DNA of 11,935 bases from Clostridiales bacterium (GTDB taxonomy: Bacteria; Bacillota; Clostridia; Lachnospirales; WQUN01): NCBI GenBank assembly GCA_031269415.1, contig JAISZF010000291.1:1-11935 (forward strand). Direction: 5' to 3'. A program made the position numbers and the translations under genes. Under the pieces are notes generated by a model. It worked only from the letters and a program-made list of their open reading frames with translations, was not told the DNA's origin and made no database searches. Positions 7,091 through 11,935 of this stretch are shown here, piece by piece; positions within the stretch are counted from its first letter, which is position 1, and the number at the start of each line of letters is the position of its first letter.

Positions 7091-7796
7091 TGATCTGAAC
7101 CCTCCTCTCGATCGGTTTCATAATAAAACCGGTATAGCACGCGCCGTATTTGGAAAATGGCGACGGGTGGACTTCGTTCTCGCTTAAAGCGCGAGCCAGC
7201 CACAGAGGCATTCCACCCAAGGTCTTAACCTCCATCAGCGCCGCGTCACGCGGGAGTATGGCGCCGCCTTCCCAAGGGTTCCAAAAATGTAAGCGATCCA
7301 GCCGAAATCGTATGTCTGTGTCGAATGTGACGCGTAAGCCCTCGTCCTCGACTCCGGTATAGGCGATTCTTTTATATGAGATATAAATTTTCTCCGAAAC
7401 CGCGTTTTGCTTCAAATAAAAATCCAGTTCCCGGGCTATCTGGGAATCCTCTTCCGATACAATCTCCCGTACAGACCCGCCAAACAGATCTTTGGGTAAA
7501 ATGTCGATTCTGCGTTTGTATACAATGCCCTTATACTTTTTCTTGAGTTCGAGATAGAATTTACTGTCGCAATCGGGCACGCCGTAACAGCGCAAGCGCA
7601 TCTTTTCTTTATAGAGAGGTTTCTCTATGGAATCTCGGATAACACTCCAGTCGTCGGTGTCGTAATAAAGGTTTTGCACCAAATATTCGCCAAAATGATC
7701 CGGAACCATATGTTGGGACATGATACGCCGAATCGCCTCCGCTTGCTCCCGCGTAACAAGGTATTTCATTTCATACCGTTTAAATATGCTCTGCAT
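7083..7796 (-). CDS. VTC-domain polyphosphate polymerase family protein
   Basis: This 237-residue cytoplasmic protein has the fold of the catalytic VTC domain, a tunnel-shaped polymerase related to the CYTH/triphosphate-tunnel enzymes. In yeast Vtc4 this domain makes polyphosphate from ATP. Expected tunnel residues are all present: Lys11 (EMKYLV), YYDTDD (44-49), Arg67 and Arg69 (MRLRCYG), Glu83 and Lys85 (LELKKK), Lys94-Arg95 (YKRR), Arg155 and Asp158 (LRVTFDTD), Glu189 and Lys191 (MEVK) and Lys216 (FSKYGACYTG). The protein is complete and has no membrane segment. The start is ATG 7796, with GGGGAGGGG 8 bases upstream. It is the first gene of a three-gene operon with DUF4956 and a beta-helix lipoprotein. 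Family assignment is firm; the actual polymer made has not been shown for this kind of bacterial homologue in general. Confidence 0.9.
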   Translation of the reverse strand: MQSIFKRYEMKYLVTREQAEAIRRIMSQHMVPDHFGEYLVQNLYYDTDDWSVIRDSIEKPLYKEKMRLRCYGVPDCDSKFYLELKKKYKGIVYKRRIDILPKDLFGGSVREIVSEEDSQIARELDFYLKQNAVSEKIYISYKRIAYTGVEDEGLRVTFDTDIRFRLDRLHFWNPWEGGAILPRDAALMEVKTLGGMPLWLARALSENEVHPSPFSKYGACYTGFIMKPIERRVQISA

Positions 7797-7829
7797 TGTG
7801 GTTTCCCCTCCCCGTGGTTTATAATCATG

Positions 7830-7868
7830 AGTATAATATCTGAATCTTAAAGAAATATTAGAAATATT
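7830..7868 (-). promoter_or_regulatory. possible regulated promoter of the VTC operon with 9-bp tandem repeat
   Basis: On the minus strand, overlapping -10-like motifs TATTAT and TATACT lie at 7838-7830. No good -35 hexamer is found at the right distance. Instead the -35 position falls inside a perfect tandem repeat of AATATTTCT (plus-strand copies at 7851-7859 and 7860-7868). A weak -35 covered by a direct repeat is the usual look of an activator-dependent promoter. The activator is unknown, and the repeat does not clearly match a Pho box. Confidence 0.35.
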
Positions 7869-7895
7869 GAAGAATACAGTTCTATTTTACATGAT

Positions 7896-7933
7896 AAATG
7901 CCTGCTGGATTCAAATGAAACCGGCAGACATTT
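7896..7933 (-). terminator. hairpin at the end of the AEC permease gene
   Basis: On the minus strand a 13-position stem (AAATGTCTGCCGG against CCAGCAGGCATTT) with one C-A mismatch and one G-U pair encloses a 12-base loop. It overlaps the permease stop codon by one base. The T-run is short, so it is a moderate terminator candidate separating tex/AEC from the VTC operon. Confidence 0.45.
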
Positions 7934-8892
7934 TAGAAGGCGCCAATCATGCGCAGCCAAAACACGCCTATTGTAAATGTGAACAGCGACCCCAGAATCG
8001 TAATAAGCACGATGTTCGCGGCCAGAGTGCTGTCATTGCCCATCAAATCGGCCATTATGTAGGAATTCAGCGCGGTGGGCGTGGCGAACATCACATACAG
8101 TATCACAAGCCGCTCACCGGTAAACCCCATTTTCAAGGCGATCGGCACGAATATCAGCGGAGTGGCTATTAACTTTAACGCCGAGGCGATAGCGGCGGGC
8201 TTAAATTTATTACGTATCTGGCTCAGATTTATGGAAGCGCCTATGGACAGCAACGCCAGCGGCGTGGCAAGTACGGCCAGTGAATTCACCACGCTCGCGA
8301 TTGCCCCCGGCAGGCGGATATGGAACACCGAAAAAGGCACGCCCGCCAGTATGCCTATTATCAATGGGTTTTTTACGATATTCATAAGCGCGGCGCGCAC
8401 ATTATCCCATAGGCCTTTGCTTTTATCCTTCTCATTGGAATTGAGCGTCAGAACGAATACGGATAACACATTGTAAAGAGGTATAACAAACGTCGTTATA
8501 AGCGCGGCCTTGCCTGTCTGTGATTCGCCCAGTATATTGGCGATTATTTGCAGCCCCACGATAGCGTAGTTACCCCGGCACGCTCCCTGTATAAACGCGC
8601 CGGTCTCCGTCGGTTTCACGAGCTTCAGCGCCAGTAAACTTGTTATCAGGAATATTATCAGCGTGGATACGATCGCGAAGATTATAAGCCCGCTGTCCAA
8701 TACCGAGGTGAAGTCCGAACCCGCTATATCCCTGAAGAGCATAAGCGGCAGGGCACAGTTATACACAATCCAGTTAAGCCGGCCCGCGGTTCTGGCGTCC
8801 AGAATGTCACGCCTTAGGAAATACCCCACAAACAGCAGCAGAAACACGGGCGCGACAACATTTAAACTGAATATAAAGTTATTCAGCAGCAT
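7933..8892 (-). CDS. AEC-family permease (auxin efflux carrier-like)
   Basis: This 319-residue polytopic membrane protein is of the AEC (auxin efflux carrier) family, which in bacteria includes malate and other organic-acid permeases. It has roughly ten hydrophobic segments arranged as two five-helix halves, starting with VVAPVFLLLFVGYFL (12-26). Family features include NCALPLMLFRDI (45-56), the conserved RGNYAIVGL (106-114), KNPLIIGILAG (174-184) and TPLALLSIGASINL (210-223). Substrate cannot be read from the sequence. The start is ATG 8892: it has AAAGAGG 6 bases upstream and gives the usual family N-terminus, whereas an upstream TTG at 8940 would add 16 polar residues. The first 14 bases overlap the end of tex in another frame, so the two genes should be translationally coupled. 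A hairpin follows the stop. Confidence 0.9.
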   Translation of the reverse strand: MLLNNFIFSLNVVAPVFLLLFVGYFLRRDILDARTAGRLNWIVYNCALPLMLFRDIAGSDFTSVLDSGLIIFAIVSTLIIFLITSLLALKLVKPTETGAFIQGACRGNYAIVGLQIIANILGESQTGKAALITTFVIPLYNVLSVFVLTLNSNEKDKSKGLWDNVRAALMNIVKNPLIIGILAGVPFSVFHIRLPGAIASVVNSLAVLATPLALLSIGASINLSQIRNKFKPAAIASALKLIATPLIFVPIALKMGFTGERLVILYVMFATPTALNSYIMADLMGNDSTLAANIVLITILGSLFTFTIGVFWLRMIGAF

Positions 8893-11041
8893 TGATGGCC
8901 TCTTTGATAGACAACTGCACGCGTTTGCGTTTGAGATCAACGCCGATTACCTTAACCTTTACGATATCGCCCACAGAAACGACGTCCAGAGGATGCTTGA
9001 TACGTTTTTTCGAGATCTGTGAAATATGAACCAAGCCGTCCTGATGGACGCCTATATCCACAAACGCCCCAAAGTCTATAACATTGCGCACCGTGCCGTT
9101 CAGTATCATGCCCTCTTTCAGATCCTCCATGGAAAGCACGTCGTGCCGCAGAATTGGCTGAGGCATTTCATCGCGCGGGTCGCGTCCGGGCTTTTCCAGT
9201 TCCTTTATAATATCCGCCAGGGTGGGCGCGCCTACGTTTAGCTCATCAGCCAGTTCGGCGATATTTGTAATACGCTTGCTTACACCGCCGATCTTCTTTG
9301 CTTTTACGTCGTTCAGCGTAAACCCCAGCTTAGACAGCAAACGCTCTGTCGCATCATAAGATTCCGGGTGTACCCCGGTGTTGTCCAGCGGGTAATCCGC
9401 TTCAGGAATGCGTAGAAAACCCGCGCACTGCTCAAACGCCTTCGGCCCCAATTTCTTAACCTTCAGCAATTCCTTCCTGCTGCCGAATTTCCCGTTCTGC
9501 TCCCTGTATTCCAGAATATTCTTAGACACGGAGCCGCTGATGCCGGATACATAAGACAATAACGACGGCGACGCGGTGTTCAGATCGACACCCACATTAT
9601 TAACGCAGCTCTCCACCACGCCGCCCAGGGCTTCGCTTAAGCGTTTCTGATTCATATCGTGCTGATATTGACCGACGCCGATACTCTTCGGATCGATCTT
9701 CACCAGTTCGGCCAGCGGGTCTTGCAGCCTGCGACCTATGGAAACTGCGCTGCGCAGGGCCACGTCAAAGTCGGGGAATTCCCCCGCGCCCAGCTTGGAC
9801 GCCGAATATACGGAAGCGCCGGCCTCGTTCACGATGATATAGTAAATCGTCTTATCCACAGACTTCAGCATGTCCGCCACAAAACTCTCCGTTTCACGGG
9901 AAGCCGTGCCGTTGCCGATGGCGATCAGATCCACGTTATGGCGTTTTATCATCTTCAGAAGGATTTCCCGCGATCTCTCAAGCTTTTCCGCGTCTTTCTG
10001 AATTGTGCAGTACACAACGCCGGTATCCAATACCTTGCCTGTCCCGTCCACTACGGCCACCTTGCACCCCGTGCGGAAGCCCGGATCCAGCGCCAGCACT
10101 GTCTTGTCCTTAATCGGGGGCTGAAGCAGCAATTGTTTCAGGTTCTCACCGAAAACGCGGATTGCTCCCTCCTGAGACCTTTCGGTCAGTTCGCCGCGTA
10201 TGTCGCGTTCTATGGAAGGCGCTATGAGCCGCTTATAACTGTCGTCTATAACACGGCTTAAAAACTCCTTTGTAAAGCGGTTGTCTTTAACAACCAGCCC
10301 GTACAGTCTGTTCAGAATTTCCTCCGCGGGCGCTTCAAGCTGCACACGCAGCACATCCTCTTTCTCACCTCGGTTTAAGGCAAGAAGGCGGTGACCGGCA
10401 ATGCTTTTGGCGGGCTCCTGAAAATTGTGGTACATGTCGTAAACGGAAGTCGCGTTCTCGTCAACGGCCTTGGAAATGAGGATGCCCTTATCCCAGGTTA
10501 TCTTGCGAATCAGCGCGCGGTAATGAGCGTCGTCCGAGATCATTTCCGCGATAATGTCTCCCGCGCCTGCCAGCGCGTCTTGAACCGTATTAACTTCCTT
10601 TTCGGGATTAACATACGGCGCTGCCAGCTCTTCGAGGGGCGACTTGATATTCTGCGCCCGAACCTCCAACGCCAGCGGCTCGAGGCCGCGTTCCTTCGCT
10701 ATGGTGGCGCGCGTGCGGCGTTTGGGCCGGAACGGGCGGTATATGTCTTCAATCTCTGTCAGTGTCGCTGCCCTATCCAGCGCGGCGGCGATCTCTTCGC
10801 TCATTTTTTCCTGCTCGGTAATCGAGGCGCGTACCTGCTCTCGTTTTTCATCCAGGTTTCGCAAATACATCAGGCGATCGTTCAGCTCGCGCAGCACCTG
10901 ATCGTCCAGTGACCCGGTCACCTCTTTGCGATACCGCGCGATGAACGGGATTGTGGAACCTTCGTCGATCAGTTTTACGGTGTTCTCCACCTGAACGGAT
11001 TTCAGCTTGAATTCTGAAGCCAGTGTCTTTAATATGTCCAT
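8879..11041 (-). CDS. tex: Tex-family transcription accessory protein (S1 RNA-binding)
   Basis: Tex is a nucleic-acid-binding protein linked to transcription elongation/termination and ribonucleotide handling in the cytoplasm. The 720-residue protein shows the full family architecture. It has an N-terminal helical Tex domain (about 1-190, with STIPFIARYRKEVTGSLDD), a YqgF/RuvX-like domain (about 312-440, starting TVLALDPGFRTGCKVAVVDG), helix-hairpin-helix repeats (about 485-560, with LLSYVSGISGSVSKNI and KKLGPKAFEQCAGFLRI) and a C-terminal S1 domain (about 641-714, GTVRNVIDFGAFVDIGVHQDGLVHIS region). The start is ATG 11041, with AAAGGGAA 6 bases upstream; the in-frame TTG at 11065 has no matching Shine-Dalgarno. 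It is the first gene of a unit with the AEC permease and has its own promoter at 11081-11109. No defects are seen. Confidence 0.96.
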   Translation of the reverse strand: MDILKTLASEFKLKSVQVENTVKLIDEGSTIPFIARYRKEVTGSLDDQVLRELNDRLMYLRNLDEKREQVRASITEQEKMSEEIAAALDRAATLTEIEDIYRPFRPKRRTRATIAKERGLEPLALEVRAQNIKSPLEELAAPYVNPEKEVNTVQDALAGAGDIIAEMISDDAHYRALIRKITWDKGILISKAVDENATSVYDMYHNFQEPAKSIAGHRLLALNRGEKEDVLRVQLEAPAEEILNRLYGLVVKDNRFTKEFLSRVIDDSYKRLIAPSIERDIRGELTERSQEGAIRVFGENLKQLLLQPPIKDKTVLALDPGFRTGCKVAVVDGTGKVLDTGVVYCTIQKDAEKLERSREILLKMIKRHNVDLIAIGNGTASRETESFVADMLKSVDKTIYYIIVNEAGASVYSASKLGAGEFPDFDVALRSAVSIGRRLQDPLAELVKIDPKSIGVGQYQHDMNQKRLSEALGGVVESCVNNVGVDLNTASPSLLSYVSGISGSVSKNILEYREQNGKFGSRKELLKVKKLGPKAFEQCAGFLRIPEADYPLDNTGVHPESYDATERLLSKLGFTLNDVKAKKIGGVSKRITNIAELADELNVGAPTLADIIKELEKPGRDPRDEMPQPILRHDVLSMEDLKEGMILNGTVRNVIDFGAFVDIGVHQDGLVHISQISKKRIKHPLDVVSVGDIVKVKVIGVDLKRKRVQLSIKEAINAAE

Positions 11042-11080
11042 AATACATTCCCTTTCTGCCGGCAAATACTCTCTGACTTT

Positions 11081-11109
11081 ATAATATCAGTTTTCAAAGG
11101 GAATTGCAA
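11081..11109 (-). promoter_or_regulatory. promoter of tex
   Basis: On the minus strand TTGCAA (11109-11104), a 17-base spacer and TATTAT (11086-11081) form a SigA-like promoter. A TG one base before the -10 makes it an extended -10. The predicted start is near 11074, about 33 bases ahead of the tex ATG. It is divergent from the tRNA promoter. Confidence 0.65.
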
Positions 11110-11144
11110 AGATAAGGAATGTTGAAAAAAGTATGTAAAAGGTA

Positions 11145-11173
11145 TTGACAGGCCCGCGTGTCTGTGGTATATT
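11145..11173 (+). promoter_or_regulatory. promoter of tRNA-Asp
   Basis: Perfect TTGACA (11145-11150), a 17-base spacer that is GC-rich, then TATATT (11168-11173). The start would be near 11180, about 25 bases upstream of the mature tRNA. GC-rich DNA next to the -10 box is a feature often seen in stable-RNA promoters, although here it lies in the spacer. Confidence 0.75.
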
Positions 11174-11204
11174 TTTAAAGCTTTTGAAATTCCAAATTCC
11201 ATTT

Positions 11205-11278
<74 letters not shown>

Positions 11279-11285
11279 GAAAGGA

Positions 11286-11322
11286 AAAGCCCCAGAAAAG
11301 GTTGATTTCTGGGGCTTTTTTT
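11286..11322 (+). terminator. intrinsic terminator after tRNA-Asp
   Basis: A 13-bp perfect stem (AAAGCCCCAGAAA pairing with TTTCTGGGGCTTT) with a 7-base loop, running into seven T residues. It begins 7 bases after the tRNA. Confidence 0.95.
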
Positions 11323-11364
11323 ATCTCAACTAATTTAAATTTTTTATAGGAGATTACAGTTTTT

Positions 11365-11392
11365 AATCAGTCAAAAATCCGTCAGACTGATT
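11365..11392. other. short inverted repeat in AT-rich spacer
   Basis: AATCAGTC (11365-11372) and GACTGATT (11385-11392) are perfect inverted repeats separated by 12 bases. The repeat lies next to the stop of the methyltransferase fragment and is followed by only a short T-run on the plus strand. It may be a weak terminator or a scar of the element that once carried the methyltransferase. The rest of 11323-11393 holds nothing recognisable. Confidence 0.35.
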
Positions 11393-11393
11393 T

Positions 11394-11621
11394 TCAAAGG
11401 TTCACTTTATCATACTCCGATTTTACCATTTTGAATGGCATCTCGGTGTTAATGTCTTCGATATCACTTATAGCGTCAAATACCGAATGGTAAGTATTCT
11501 CGCTGAACGTCCCAGACGGCAGCTGAACGCTCTCTGTGATTGCCTTTTTTACGCCCATAATTACGAATCTCATTCGTTTTTGCGGCACCCCAAAATTAAC
11601 TCGCATATGTATCAAGAATAT
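11394..11621 (-). pseudogene. fragment of a C5-cytosine DNA methyltransferase
   Basis: The minus-strand frame encodes VNFGVPQKRMRFVIMGVKKA, a clear match to the motif VIII region of C5-cytosine methyltransferases (the NFGVPQ-x-R-x-R pattern; compare YGIPQKRERI in M.HhaI). It is followed by LPSG...YHSVFDAISDIEDI, which resembles the segment that usually follows. The catalytic Pro-Cys motif, the ENV motif, the SAM-binding motifs before it and motifs IX-X after it are all missing. Only about 75 codons survive, against more than 300 in a whole enzyme. There is a stop upstream at 11622-11624 and a TGA at 11394-11396. It is therefore a dead remnant of a restriction-modification or orphan methylase gene. 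Its 5' end abuts the LuxR-type fragment on the other strand, so a rearrangement joined the two. Confidence 0.75.
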
Positions 11622-11860
11622 TTATTGCGGTTATCTCAAGACAAATCTAATCATATAACTCATATAGATCATGAAGTGGGTTTACGCGATTTAACCCCCA
11701 GAGAAAAAGAGGTTGTGAGATTAATCTGCAAAGGATTATCAAACAAGGGAATTGCGGATACTCTGTTCATAAGCGAAAATACGATAAAGAGACATTTAAA
11801 AATATCTATACAAAAACAGGGGTTACAAACAGTTTCCCAAAGCATATGAAACAATTGTAA
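11607..11860 (+). pseudogene. 5'-truncated, frameshifted LuxR-type HTH regulator
   Basis: From ATG 11607 the frame encodes MYQEYLLRLS, then DLTPREKEVVRLICKGLSNK and GIADTLFISENTIKRHLK, a classic LuxR/GerE DNA-binding helix-turn-helix. After HLK the frame goes wrong (ISIQKQGLQ, stop at 11847-11849). Re-reading one base (-1) at 11801 restores the expected ending NIYTKTGVTNSFPKHMKQL, with a stop at 11858-11860. So either one A has been lost from the A-run at 11798-11802, or the ribosome shifts there: TTTAAAA (11795-11801) is in the right phase for -1 slippage. No receiver or other sensing domain precedes the HTH, and no ribosome binding site precedes the ATG. Upstream sequence belongs to the antisense methyltransferase fragment. 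It is most likely a decayed remnant. The open frame extends back to ATG 11487, but that part is antisense to the methyltransferase fragment and not LuxR-like. Confidence 0.7.
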
Positions 11861-11886
11861 AATGTAGTAAAATATAGTTGTAAAAT
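11857..11886 (+). repeat. three GTAAAAT direct repeats upstream of the final promoter
   Basis: GTAAAAT occurs at 11857-11863, 11867-11873 and 11880-11886. The first two are spaced 10 bases apart start to start, and the last overlaps the -35 box of the next promoter. The position suits an operator, but short AT-rich repeats also arise by chance in such sequence. Confidence 0.35.
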
Positions 11887-11906
11887 TGGAAAAAATGGGA
11901 TATAAT
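11878..11906 (+). promoter_or_regulatory. strong SigA promoter at the window end
   Basis: TTGTAA (11878-11883), a 17-base spacer and a perfect TATAAT (11901-11906). The predicted start is about 11912-11914, so the leader before the next ATG would be only about 15 bases, with the Shine-Dalgarno almost at the 5' end of the RNA. Confidence 0.75.
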
Positions 11907-11926
11907 CATTGCTGAGGGGATGAAGC

Positions 11927-11935
11927 ATGAAAACC
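11927..11935 (+). CDS. start of a gene running off the window
   Basis: ATG 11927 follows GAGGGG (11914-11919) by 7 bases and lies just downstream of a strong promoter. Only Met-Lys-Thr is visible, so no function can be given. An ATG at 11920 is in a different frame and too close to the Shine-Dalgarno. Confidence 0.55.

Noticed and set aside
8893..8940. TTG start extending the AEC permease
   Set aside because: It adds polar residues before the first membrane helix and lacks a ribosome binding site; ATG 8892 has both the right context and the family N-terminus.
11042..11065. TTG start extending Tex by 8 residues
   Set aside because: The Shine-Dalgarno AAAGGGAA lies downstream of it and serves ATG 11041.

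Overview
The window looks like chromosomal DNA of a Gram-positive, Clostridia-type Firmicute. The evidence is strong SigA-type promoters (TTGACA-N17-TATAAT class), GGAGG-type ribosome binding sites, intrinsic terminators, a tRNA gene without an encoded CCA end, a lipoprotein related to the clostridial Cthe_2159 family, and a secreted multidomain subtilase. Genus cannot be assigned from the sequence alone.

Layout, left to right. (1) 1-269: a possible 3' end of an unrecognised gene, a near-consensus promoter, and a short ORF whose first residues resemble the N-terminus of a type I restriction specificity subunit (HsdS). It overlaps the start of glmM. (2) 270-1622 (+): complete glmM (phosphoglucosamine mutase, peptidoglycan precursor synthesis), closed by a clear terminator. 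(3) 1712-4354 (+): its own promoter, then a large secreted S8 serine protease (signal peptide, acidic region, copper-amine-oxidase-like domain, propeptide-like segment, catalytic domain, long Thr/Pro repeat linker, InlB/Flg_new-type C-terminal repeat), ending in a 14-bp hairpin shared with the convergent genes. (4) 4375-7796 (-): a tight three-gene operon of a VTC-type polyphosphate polymerase domain protein, a DUF4956 membrane protein and a Cthe_2159-like beta-helix lipoprotein. (5) 7933-11041 (-): tex (S1-domain transcription accessory protein) translationally overlapping an AEC-family permease, with a promoter upstream of tex. (6) 11145-11322 (+): promoter, tRNA-Asp(GTC) and terminator. (7) 11323-11935: an AT-rich decay zone holding a fragment of a C5-cytosine DNA methyltransferase (-) abutting a 5'-truncated, frameshifted LuxR-type HTH (+), then a strong promoter with the first codons of a gene running off the window.

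The most interesting functional unit is the VTC-DUF4956-beta-helix operon. A cytoplasmic polymerase with all key tunnel residues visible, a multispanning membrane partner and a surface lipoprotein together look like a possible synthesis/export/surface module for polyphosphate or a related polymer. That role is an inference. The window edges carry remnants of DNA-modification genes (HsdS-like, and a methyltransferase beside a tRNA), which suggests past gain and loss of restriction-modification islands.
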